35,106 bases of DNA from Alphaproteobacteria bacterium (GTDB lineage: Bacteria; Pseudomonadota; Alphaproteobacteria; WRAU01; Hepatincolaceae): positions 1 through 35,106 of the forward strand of contig JAISPM010000053.1 in the NCBI GenBank assembly GCA_031274895.1, written 5' to 3'. Made by a program: the position numbers and the translations under genes. Every line of letters starts with the position of its first letter. Within the stretch, counting starts at the first letter, position 1. This document shows positions 26,908 through 35,106 of the stretch, in pieces. Below the pieces are notes generated by a model. The model saw only the letters and a list, made by a program, of their open reading frames with translations. It was not told the DNA's origin and did no database searches.

Positions 26908-28182
26908 CTACATTAAGTTATATATTGCAGCAGAGATTGCTATAAGTCCCATAACTACAATAAACGCATTACTAATTTTACCACGATATTTCGCTAAAGC
27001 CGGTATTTTATGAATAGCATACATTGGCATTAAGAATAATAAAATAGCAAGGATAGGTCCACCAAGGGATTCTATCATACCTAAAATACTAGGATTTAAA
27101 GTAGCAATTATCCAAGCAGTAATAAACATAGTAATTGCCGCAATATTATTTAACTTCTTCTGATCAATTGTTTTATTTCTACTAGCTAATGCTTTATTTA
27201 CTATCCCATTAAAGCCTTCTTTTCCTCCCAAGTAATGTCCGAGGAACGATTTTGACATGGCAATAAAGGCAATCACAGGTCCAATATAAGCTACTACTGG
27301 ATTATCGAATTTATTAGCTAAATAAGATAAAACTGAAATATTTTGTGCTTTAGCTTCGGCTAGCTCCATTGGAGTTAAAGTAAAAGCACAGCTAAACACA
27401 AAGAACATTACGGTTACCACCATCATAATATTACTGGCGGCAATGATATTTGATACTTTACCATCCACATAGGTATCACCATATTCTTTTCTTTTAGCCA
27501 CTGCCAGCGAGGAAATAATCGGTGAATGGTTAAAAGCAAACACCATAACCGGAATCACCAGCCAAAGCGTCATTAAAATACTACTTCCACCTGCCATATT
27601 ACTACCAGACCATGAAAATTCTGAGAATATTGCACCATTCCAGTAAGGAATTAAAAATAAAGCTACAATCATTAATACGGCAATAAATGGAAACACTAAA
27701 ACCGACATAACTTTAACAACGAGATTCTCTCCTAAGTAAGAAACTAATACCAATATTCCTACTAATACCCCGCTAATTAGCCATCTTGGTGGAAGAGTAT
27801 CCATATACATTTGATGTTGCATAAAGCTCAATAACGTATTGGTAACCCCAACAGAATAAACTAAAAGAATCGGGTAGATTGCAAAAAAATAGAGAATTGT
27901 AATCCAATTCCCTGCAGTTTTTCCAAAGGATTCTTCAGCCACAACAGTAATATCGTCATTGGTATTTTTACCTGATAAAACAAATCGCGCTAACGCTCTA
28001 TGCGCATAGAAAGTCATAGGAAAAGCTAATACTAGAATAACTAAGAGTGGAATCAATCCACCAACCCCGGCATTAATTGGTAAAAATAAAACCCCGGCTC
28101 CGATTGCGGTTCCGTATAAACTTAACACCCACAATATATCGTTTTTTCGCCACTTTGGCAGTGTGTTTGTGTCATTTTGCAT
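26908..28182 (-). CDS. sdaC: HAAAP-family serine/threonine transporter (SdaC/TdcC-like)
   Basis: WVLSLYGTAIGAGVLFLPINAGVGGLIPLL; polytopic; upstream of sdaA. Start refined to ATG at 28182, preceded by AAAAGGAGATTATT. Confidence 0.88.
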   Translation of the reverse strand: MQNDTNTLPKWRKNDILWVLSLYGTAIGAGVLFLPINAGVGGLIPLLVILVLAFPMTFYAHRALARFVLSGKNTNDDITVVAEESFGKTAGNWITILYFFAIYPILLVYSVGVTNTLLSFMQHQMYMDTLPPRWLISGVLVGILVLVSYLGENLVVKVMSVLVFPFIAVLMIVALFLIPYWNGAIFSEFSWSGSNMAGGSSILMTLWLVIPVMVFAFNHSPIISSLAVAKRKEYGDTYVDGKVSNIIAASNIMMVVTVMFFVFSCAFTLTPMELAEAKAQNISVLSYLANKFDNPVVAYIGPVIAFIAMSKSFLGHYLGGKEGFNGIVNKALASRNKTIDQKKLNNIAAITMFITAWIIATLNPSILGMIESLGGPILAILLFLMPMYAIHKIPALAKYRGKISNAFIVVMGLIAISAAIYNLM

Positions 28183-28375
28183 AAATAATCTCCTTTTATT
28201 AAAAACAAAAACTTTCACATATAAAACAAGCATACAAAAATATAGCCCAAAATAAAATGATATAAATCAATCAATTTTTATCTTGCTTTTTTCAAATAAT
28301 TAATTATTATACATGTGAGTTTACTTCTCAACAAAAATTCAAACATTTTCAAAAACTATTCAAGAGAAAAATTAT

Positions 28376-29647
28376 ATGAATATTGATATTAAAAATCTTG
28401 CTGAACTTAAAAGCAGTTCTTTAGCCGGATTAATAGACTTTGCTAAACAAATTGAAATAGAGAATCCTGCGGATTTAAGAAAGCAAGATTTAATGTTTTC
28501 CATCCTAAAAAAATTATCTGAAAAAGAGGTGACCATTGTTGGTCAAGGCGTCCTTGAGGTGCTTGCCGACGGTTATGGATTTCTTCGCAGCAGCGATGCC
28601 AACTACTTACCGGGACCTGATGATATTTATGTTAGTCCAAATCAAATCAGGAAAATGGGCTTAAAAACAGGCGATACCGTAGAGGGTGAAATTAGGTCGC
28701 CAAAAGATTCCGAAAAATATTTTGCCCTTTCTAAAGTTAATCTCGTAAATTTCCAAGACCCTAATAAACTCAAACAAAGAATCAATTTCGATAACCTTAC
28801 GCCACTTTATCCTGATGAACGTCTGCAAATGGAAGTAATCAATGCTTCCACAAAAGATTTCACAGGTCGCATACTGGATTTAATCACGCCTATCGGTAAA
28901 GGGCAAAGAGCCTTAGTGGTGGCTCCGCCAAGAACCGGTAAAACTGTTATGTTGCAGAACATTGCCAATTCAATTTCTTCTAACCATCCTGAATGTTATT
29001 TAATAGTTTTGCTAATTGACGAAAGACCGGAAGAAGTTACGGATATGACCCGTTCTGTTAAGGGTGAAGTTATAAGCTCTACTTTTGATGAGCCTGCCAC
29101 GCGCCATGTGCAAGTAGCCGAAATGGTGCTGGAAAAAGCTAAGCGATTAGTGGAAAATAAAAAAGATGTGGTAATTTTATTAGATTCTATCACGAGACTG
29201 GCTCGCGCCTACAACACCGTGGTGCCATCAAGCGGTAAGGTTTTAACAGGCGGTGTGGATGCTAACGCTCTGCAGAAACCTAAACGTTTCTTCGGTGCAG
29301 CAAGGAATATTGAAGATGGTGGGTCGCTCACCATAATTTCTACGGCTCTTGTGGAAACAGGTAGCAGAATGGACGAGGTAATTTTTGAAGAATTTAAAGG
29401 CACAGGTAATGCTGAGATTGTGCTTGACAGAAAACTTGCCGATAAAAGAACCTTCCCGTCCATTGATATTACGAAATCAGGCACACGTAAGGAAGAATTA
29501 TTATTGGATGAAGCTACTTTACAACGTATGTGGATATTGCGCCGTATTCTTATCCAAATGGGTGCGAATGACGCCATAGAGTTTTTACTGGATAAAATGA
29601 AAATTTACAAAAATAATGATGAATTCTTCCAAAATATGAACTCTTAG
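28376..29647 (+). CDS. rho: Transcription termination factor Rho
   Basis: [65 protein letters not shown]. Confidence 0.98.
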   Translation: MNIDIKNLAELKSSSLAGLIDFAKQIEIENPADLRKQDLMFSILKKLSEKEVTIVGQGVLEVLADGYGFLRSSDANYLPGPDDIYVSPNQIRKMGLKTGDTVEGEIRSPKDSEKYFALSKVNLVNFQDPNKLKQRINFDNLTPLYPDERLQMEVINASTKDFTGRILDLITPIGKGQRALVVAPPRTGKTVMLQNIANSISSNHPECYLIVLLIDERPEEVTDMTRSVKGEVISSTFDEPATRHVQVAEMVLEKAKRLVENKKDVVILLDSITRLARAYNTVVPSSGKVLTGGVDANALQKPKRFFGAARNIEDGGSLTIISTALVETGSRMDEVIFEEFKGTGNAEIVLDRKLADKRTFPSIDITKSGTRKEELLLDEATLQRMWILRRILIQMGANDAIEFLLDKMKIYKNNDEFFQNMNS

Positions 29648-29657
29648 CTCCTAAATT

Positions 29658-29704
29658 CCCCTTCGCTGGCGAAGGGGTGCCTGTTCTTACAGGCGGGGCA
29701 GTGG
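29658..29704 (+). repeat. Two-hairpin palindromic repeat, copy G
   Basis: CCCCTTCGCTGGCGAAGGGG-T-GCCTGTtcttACAGGC-GGGGCAGTGG; between rho and mnmE. Confidence 0.9.
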
Positions 29705-29725
29705 AATCAATCTTAAACTAAAAAT

Positions 29726-31087
29726 ATGCAAAATACTATTTACGCCTTATCAACTCCTTTTATCTCTTCCGCCATTGCGATTATAAGAGTTAGCGGTCGG
29801 CAGGCGTTTAATAGTTTAAAGATTATTTCTAAAAAAGAAAATTTCACCTCGCACAAGGCAACGCATTGTAATATCTACGATATTAACGGCGAATTACTTG
29901 ATAATGCTTTAGTGCTTTATTTTGCCGAAGGACATAGTTATACCGGCGAGATTCTTGTGGAATACCACGTCCATGGGTCTCTTTCGGTAATTAAAGACCT
30001 GTTGCATACCCTATCGCAAATGGATGGGCATCGTATGGCTGAGCGTGGCGAGTTTACCCGTCGTGCTTTAGAGAATGGACGGCTGGATTTAATACAAGCC
30101 GAAGGTATTGCCGATTTAATTGCCGCCGAAACCTCGCAACAAAGAAAGCAATCCCTGCGAGAACTGCAGGGAGAAGTTGGCAGTAAGTATTTAGCTTATG
30201 GTGAAACTCTTAAGGAAACTCTTGCTTTGGTGGAATCTACCATAGACTTTTCCGATGAAGATATTCCTGCAGAAACTTTTAGCATTGCTAATAACAACAT
30301 GCTTGAACTTATTTCATCAATGGAAAAAGAAATCATCAACGGTAAAAAGGCAAAAAAACTGCGGGATGGCATATCCATAGCGATTTTAGGTAGCCCGAAT
30401 GTGGGGAAATCTTCACTTATTAATTATTTATCTAATAGAGATGTGGCGATTGTTTCAAATATTGCCGGAACCACCCGTGATATTGTGGAAGTTTTTTTAG
30501 ATATTGGTGGTTTTCCTGTGGTTCTTGCTGATACAGCAGGAATTAGGGATACGAGCGATATTATTGAAAAAGAGGGCGTTCGCCGAGCCATTGCAAAGGC
30601 AAGTGAGGCAGATATTAAAATAGTTATGCTGGATGCTATAGACCCAACTATCCCGACCGATATCCATATAGACGAAGACACTTTCCTATTAATTAATAAA
30701 ATCGACGCTAACCCCTCTCCTAAATTCCCCTTTGCTGGCGAAGGGGTGGACACCGTAGGTGGACGTGGTAGTGGAATTAACCTTAATCCCTACCTAGTAT
30801 CAGTATCTACAGGCACCGGCTTAGCCGATTTTGAAACAGCGATAGTGGAAAAACTATCTAAAATCACCGCCATGCAAGAAAATCCCATAGTTCTTCAAGA
30901 AAGACACAATGAAATTCTGCAGAGTTGTCTGGAAGATATTAAATTGGCACTGGCAAATAATCATGATATAATCATATGTGCGTTTCACCTTAGAGCCGCC
31001 CTCAACAATATCGGCAAAATCTTAGGCAAGACAGACATTGAAGAAATACTGGACATAATTTTCGGGAGATTTTGTATTGGGAAATGA
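29726..31087 (+). CDS. mnmE: tRNA modification GTPase MnmE (TrmE), with in-frame palindromic-repeat insertion
   Basis: MQNTIYALSTPFISSAIAIIRVSG, GSPNVGKSSLINYL, DTAGIRDT, NKID, C-terminal IFGRFCIGK. Confidence 0.97.
   Translation: MQNTIYALSTPFISSAIAIIRVSGRQAFNSLKIISKKENFTSHKATHCNIYDINGELLDNALVLYFAEGHSYTGEILVEYHVHGSLSVIKDLLHTLSQMDGHRMAERGEFTRRALENGRLDLIQAEGIADLIAAETSQQRKQSLRELQGEVGSKYLAYGETLKETLALVESTIDFSDEDIPAETFSIANNNMLELISSMEKEIINGKKAKKLRDGISIAILGSPNVGKSSLINYLSNRDVAIVSNIAGTTRDIVEVFLDIGGFPVVLADTAGIRDTSDIIEKEGVRRAIAKASEADIKIVMLDAIDPTIPTDIHIDEDTFLLINKIDANPSPKFPFAGEGVDTVGGRGSGINLNPYLVSVSTGTGLADFETAIVEKLSKITAMQENPIVLQERHNEILQSCLEDIKLALANNHDIIICAFHLRAALNNIGKILGKTDIEEILDIIFGRFCIGK
30727..30774 (+). 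repeat. Two-hairpin palindromic repeat, copy H, in frame within mnmE
   Basis: CCCCTTTGCTGGCGAAGGGGTGGACACCGTAGGTGGACGTGGTAGTGG; encodes FPFAGEGVDTVGGRGSG. Confidence 0.88.
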
Positions 31088-31088
31088 T
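31054..31088 (+). repeat. mnmE 3'-end direct repeat copy 1 (attachment-site-like)
   Basis: CATAATTTTCGGGAGATTTTGTATTGGGAAATGAT; 31/35 identical to 32105-32139. Confidence 0.75.
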
Positions 31089-32090
31089 AAAATAGGAGTA
31101 ATTAGTGATATGTTTATAATAGAGGTTTTAATACTTATTGTGTTGGCTGTTATTGTTATGTTATTATTTAATTTAAGAAAAAGAAGCAAAAAATTAAAAA
31201 GAAACATAAGAGAGATAAGAGATAGCATAAATAATAATACGAAAGAGCTTAGTAATTCTACTAAGGCTATTAATACTCTTCTCAACATACCTGAGGTTAA
31301 AAAAGTTGGTATGTTTAATTTTGGAGTTTACTCCATGGGATTATTATTAAAGGATAATCCTAATGTTATTTTAAAACCTGATAATTCTATAGAAGTATAT
31401 GGCATTAAATTTAAATATTTTACTGCATTTGTTTTATCAGAGGTTTTTGGTAGAAAAGACTATGAGTTTGGTGGTTTAGATGGTTGTATATTTATAGATG
31501 TTGGAGCTAATGTTGCAGATAGTACGCTGTATGCGGCTAGTTTACCTAATGTCGAATATGTATATGGTTATGAATTGATGCCATCAACTTACGAACAAGC
31601 CAAAGTTAATCTTAGTTTAAATCCAAATTTAGCAGAAAAAATAACCTTATTTAATTATGGCTGGTATAATAAAAACTCTTCAATGACAACAAACGATGTT
31701 GTTTCTAACTCCGGACTCAACAGTATAGAAGATACAGCTATTGATTCTTTTTATTATCAACGGGAACTTGGTCGTAGTGAAGCATTGCAAGTTGAAGTAA
31801 GCCTTAAAGAGAGCCGAAAGGAACTTTTATCTATTCTTGAAAAACATCCGACATCACCTATTATTTTAAAAATAGATATAGAAGGAGCGGAATACGAATG
31901 CTTGGAAAATATGGGGAACCTAATAGCTCATGTGGATATTATCCTTTTAGAATGGCATTACAGAGGATATGAATCAATTGTAGAGCTTTTAGAGCAAAAT
32001 AATTTTGTTTGGTTTCATGAAATACTAACAACAGGCACAGGATATATTAAAGCCTATAATACAAAAAAGAAACCTTTTGGTAGTGATTAG
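31077..32090 (+). CDS. FkbM-family methyltransferase with N-terminal membrane anchor
   Basis: FIDVGANVADSTLYAASLPNVEYVYGYELMPSTYEQAKVNLSLNP...ILKIDIEGAEYECLENM. ATG at 31110 (MFIIEVLIL) is a likelier start than the TTG at 31077 in the repeat. Confidence 0.85.
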   Translation: MGNDKIGVISDMFIIEVLILIVLAVIVMLLFNLRKRSKKLKRNIREIRDSINNNTKELSNSTKAINTLLNIPEVKKVGMFNFGVYSMGLLLKDNPNVILKPDNSIEVYGIKFKYFTAFVLSEVFGRKDYEFGGLDGCIFIDVGANVADSTLYAASLPNVEYVYGYELMPSTYEQAKVNLSLNPNLAEKITLFNYGWYNKNSSMTTNDVVSNSGLNSIEDTAIDSFYYQRELGRSEALQVEVSLKESRKELLSILEKHPTSPIILKIDIEGAEYECLENMGNLIAHVDIILLEWHYRGYESIVELLEQNNFVWFHEILTTGTGYIKAYNTKKKPFGSD

Positions 32091-32104
32091 TGGAAGCTGT
32101 CTAG

Positions 32105-32139
32105 CATAATTTTTGGGAGATTTGGCATTGGGAAGTGAT
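32105..32139 (+). repeat. mnmE 3'-end direct repeat copy 2 (attachment-site-like)
   Basis: CATAATTTTTGGGAGATTTGGCATTGGGAAGTGAT; in mnmE frame encodes IIFGRFGIGK-stop. Confidence 0.75.
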
Positions 32140-33597
32140 TTAAAAGAAAATAAAAAGTTATTTTGGACTCTTTATATATCTATAAATTTAATAATATTCT
32201 TATATTTTTATTATTTTAATTTCAGATTCCCTTTACATGATGAAGATTGGATAGGTTCAGAGTATTTAGTATATCATAAATTAGATTTTTTTAAAATTAA
32301 AGCTATTTTTCATGATGTGGTAAACTATTTTCATTGGAATGCAAGAATAGGTCAGAGCCTTAGCTCTATATTTAGCTATTTTGATAAGTATGTTTATAAT
32401 ATATTTATTTCATTAATTACCACTATATTTATTAATTTGGTGTTCTTTTATTCTTTTTCAAGAAACTTAAATAAATACAGGGATATTTTCTTGTTATTAA
32501 TAATATTTGTTTTACTAATATCGATCCCTTCATCTCTAATGTTTGCAGATATGTTTCTTTTTAAATCTAGGGCATTGAATCATTTGTTTGGGAATGTTAT
32601 ACTGCTATTAGTTTTTATTCCTTATTTTTATTTATTTTATAACAAAGATATTATTCAAAATAAATTAAATATATTTTTACTAGTTCCTGTTGTATATTTT
32701 ATATCTTTCATAAATTCATACATGTCTGTTCCCTTGTTCTTAGGAATGATGTGTTTATCTATATTGGTTTATTATATTAAAAATAAAAAGATACCTATTT
32801 GGTCTATTATAGGGGTTATTTTTTCAGTTTGTGGTTATTTATTTGTTTTAAAAACGTCTGAGGAAATAGCTAGAAGAGGAGTTCTTGATACCAGTCGTTT
32901 ATTTAAGACTTTTTATAAGGTTCCAAGTAGATTTCAAGAAATGAATAATCTTTTTGGATTAAATAGTAATCTATTTATTATATTCTTAATAGTTTTTGGA
33001 ATATTCGCTATTGCTTTATTTTATAAAAAGAAGTTCAGCCTTTTAAACAATGAATTTTTTATAAAAATCTTGTTATTATTAGGTTTATATATTGGTTATA
33101 TTATTATATTTTCTTCTGGTGCTAATACTGAGGTAGGAGGTCATCCTTTATTTCTTTTTTTTGTATTATGTTTCTGGATAATTAATATAAACATATTTTT
33201 TGATATGATCAGTAAATTAAAAAATTCTATTGCTAGAAAGTCTTTTTATTTAATTACTTTTTTTCTCTTATTATTTCTTTTATTATATAATACTCAGGCT
33301 AAATTTAAATTTACATTAGATGTTAGTAAGGCAACTAAATCTATTACTAATAAAATCAGAGAAACGCAAGGAGTATCTCCTAAAGAAGGATACGAATTAG
33401 TTATACAAATTCCAAAAAATGTTGTTGAATACGGATATAGATGCTTTTTTATTCAATATTGGGGGGGTAATACTTGGTGTACACGTGGTGTAATTCGTTA
33501 TTATGGAGGTTATCCTAATTTAAAATTTGAGATGGCGAATGATAATTCAACCGAGTATAGAATAATTGAACGAAAAGTAGAGGGAACCAATAACTAA
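32113..33597 (+). CDS. Polytopic membrane protein, probable glycosyltransferase associated with GtrAB (DUF6056-like)
   Basis: About 10 hydrophobic segments, short extracytoplasmic C-terminal domain, directly upstream of gtrB/gtrA. TTG at 32113 or 32128 as start, both in the att-like repeat. Confidence 0.6.
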   Translation: MGDLALGSDLKENKKLFWTLYISINLIIFLYFYYFNFRFPLHDEDWIGSEYLVYHKLDFFKIKAIFHDVVNYFHWNARIGQSLSSIFSYFDKYVYNIFISLITTIFINLVFFYSFSRNLNKYRDIFLLLIIFVLLISIPSSLMFADMFLFKSRALNHLFGNVILLLVFIPYFYLFYNKDIIQNKLNIFLLVPVVYFISFINSYMSVPLFLGMMCLSILVYYIKNKKIPIWSIIGVIFSVCGYLFVLKTSEEIARRGVLDTSRLFKTFYKVPSRFQEMNNLFGLNSNLFIIFLIVFGIFAIALFYKKKFSLLNNEFFIKILLLLGLYIGYIIIFSSGANTEVGGHPLFLFFVLCFWIININIFFDMISKLKNSIARKSFYLITFFLLLFLLLYNTQAKFKFTLDVSKATKSITNKIRETQGVSPKEGYELVIQIPKNVVEYGYRCFFIQYWGGNTWCTRGVIRYYGGYPNLKFEMANDNSTEYRIIERKVEGTNN

Positions 33598-33599
33598 CC

Positions 33600-34550
33600 A
33601 TGAAAACCATTGATATATTACTGCCTGTTTATAACGAAGAAGATAACATTTTTCATTTTATTGCAGAGTGTAATAAAGTGATAGCTGATATTCCGGATAT
33701 CAATTTTACTTATTGCTTTATTAACGATGGTAGTGTTGATAATACTAAGGCTGTTATCTTAGATGCCATCAGACAATATGGCAATGTTGAATTAATAGAT
33801 TTTTCTAAAAACTTTGGTAAAGAGCAGGCAATTATGGCAGGTATTAAAAATACAAATGCCGATGCTTGTATTATTTGCGATGTAGACTTACAAGATCCTA
33901 TCCATGTAATTAAAGAGTTTATCTCTCTTTGGCAAGATGGTTACAATATGGTTTATGGCGTTAGAAATAATAGGGATACGGATAGTTTCCTTAAGAAGAA
34001 AACCTCGGCTTTGTTTTATAAATTCTATAATTTAATTTCAGGTGTTAAAATCCCTTATAATGCAGGAGATTTTCGGTTATTAGATAGAAAAATTATCAAC
34101 AGTATATCTAAAATTAATAATAAACACCTTTTCATGAAAGGGATATATCATGTGGTGGGCTTTAAAAGCACTTCCGTTTCTTACAGAAGAGAAAAACGAC
34201 AATTCGGCAAAACTAAATTTAACTATTTTAAATTAATAAAATTAGCTTTAGATGGCATTTTTAATTCAACTTCTGTTCCCTTAAAAATATCCAGTATTTT
34301 TGGAGTTATTTTTGCATTAATTGCTTTTTTGTGGGGAATGGAAATTATTATCGCAAAGTTATTTTTTGGTAATCCGATAAAAGGCTATCCATCGCTTATG
34401 GTTGCTATATTATTTCTTTTTGGGATTCAATTTTTATTTATGGGTCTGTTAGGCGAATATATTTCAAGAATTTTTGATGAAATAAAAGGCTCACCAAGAC
34501 ATGTAATCAACGAAATAATTACTAAAGATAATATCAATGACCTTTATTAG
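33600..34550 (+). CDS. gtrB: GtrB-like/DPM1-like polyprenyl-phosphate glycosyltransferase
   Basis: DILLPVYNEEDNIFHF, FINDGSVDNTKAVI, FSKNFGKEQAIMAGI, CDVDLQDP, two C-terminal TM helices. Confidence 0.92.
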   Translation: MKTIDILLPVYNEEDNIFHFIAECNKVIADIPDINFTYCFINDGSVDNTKAVILDAIRQYGNVELIDFSKNFGKEQAIMAGIKNTNADACIICDVDLQDPIHVIKEFISLWQDGYNMVYGVRNNRDTDSFLKKKTSALFYKFYNLISGVKIPYNAGDFRLLDRKIINSISKINNKHLFMKGIYHVVGFKSTSVSYRREKRQFGKTKFNYFKLIKLALDGIFNSTSVPLKISSIFGVIFALIAFLWGMEIIIAKLFFGNPIKGYPSLMVAILFLFGIQFLFMGLLGEYISRIFDEIKGSPRHVINEIITKDNINDLY

Positions 34551-34968
34551 AAAAATCCTTCACCTTTGGTTTTCTTTGCCGCAATTTATTAGATTTATTC
34601 TAGTAGGTGGATACAATACTGTCTTTGGATACGCTGTATTTGCTTTGTTTTACTACCTGTGGGGAGATTATCTCCATTATGCCATGGTGCTGTTATTATC
34701 TTACATTATTGGCATACTTAACAACTTCGTTCTTTTTAAAATCTTTGTATTTCGCACTGCAGGCAACTGGTTAAAAGAGGCTATCAATACTTATATATCC
34801 TATGCTTTTTTGTATCCGATAAATTACCTGTTGCTATTTATAACCATCAATTTTTATGGATTATCTGCTTATGTCGGACAGGCTATTGCCGCAATTATCA
34901 TGCCAATCATAACCTATTTTGTGTTGAAATTATTTGCTTTTAAAAAGCGAGACGAATCTAAAAAATAA
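34537..34968 (+). CDS. gtrA: GtrA-family membrane protein (putative flippase)
   Basis: LPQFIRFILVGGYNTVFGYAVFALFYYLWGDYLHYAMVLLLSYIIGILNNFVLFKIFVF. Confidence 0.88.
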   Translation: MTFIRKILHLWFSLPQFIRFILVGGYNTVFGYAVFALFYYLWGDYLHYAMVLLLSYIIGILNNFVLFKIFVFRTAGNWLKEAINTYISYAFLYPINYLLLFITINFYGLSAYVGQAIAAIIMPIITYFVLKLFAFKKRDESKK

Positions 34969-35029
34969 ATTTTTATTTCCATTTATAAATAGTATAATAT
35001 ACTACCATTATAAAAAACTAGAGATACCC

Positions 35030-35106
35030 ATGAATACCTTTATTGACACCTATTTTAAAATCCCATTGTTGGTAAGATATACGTTCATTACTGCCATAAA
35101 CTCTTT
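35030..35106 (+). CDS. Partial CDS at window edge, possibly a second GtrA-like protein
   Basis: ATG at 35030; MNTFIDTYFKIPLLVRYTFITAINS resembles a GtrA N-terminus. Confidence 0.35.
   Translation, partial: MNTFIDTYFKIPLLVRYTFITAINS

Noticed and set aside
11181-30774. CRISPR array
   Set aside because: Repeats are widely dispersed, in both orientations and not regularly spaced; no cas genes seen.
1-35106. tRNA or rRNA genes
   Set aside because: No cloverleaf or rRNA segments recognised in the short intergenic regions; a tRNAscan/Infernal run would settle it.

Overview
AT-rich bacterial chromosome segment, most likely alphaproteobacterial from its gene order: (nfu-tsaB-miaB-ybeY-corC-lnt-XRE), (mutS-murJ-trpS), (aroE-coaE-dnaQ-tim44-smr) and (rho-mnmE). 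Genes point away from an intergenic region at about 23.56-23.82 kb. That region carries several DnaA boxes and an AT-rich tract and is my candidate oriC. A perfect 16-bp parS lies inside ybeY at 4894-4909. The strongest candidate for an undescribed system is a family of at least eight ~46-bp two-hairpin palindromic repeats (AATTCCCCTTC...GAAGGGGTG-[variable hairpin]-GGGGTAGTGG). The second hairpin varies between copies while its pairing is kept. Two copies in inverted orientation flank a DUF559 (Vsr-like/PD-(D/E)XK) nuclease gene. Two other inverted copies form a cargo-free element next to mutS. One copy is inserted in frame inside mnmE. This resembles a REPIN/RAYT arrangement with a DUF559 nuclease in place of the transposase. 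Other observations: a HindIII-like restriction-modification pair with apparently no AAGCTT site in the window; a 35-bp near-duplicate of the mnmE 3' end (the SGI1-type attachment site) bracketing an FkbM methyltransferase gene at the start of a glycan-modification cluster; a PerR-ahpC operon with a 23-bp palindromic Fur/PerR-type box; and a shared palindrome upstream of an XRE regulator and a divergent outer-membrane protein gene. All calls come from reading the sequence; no searches were run.
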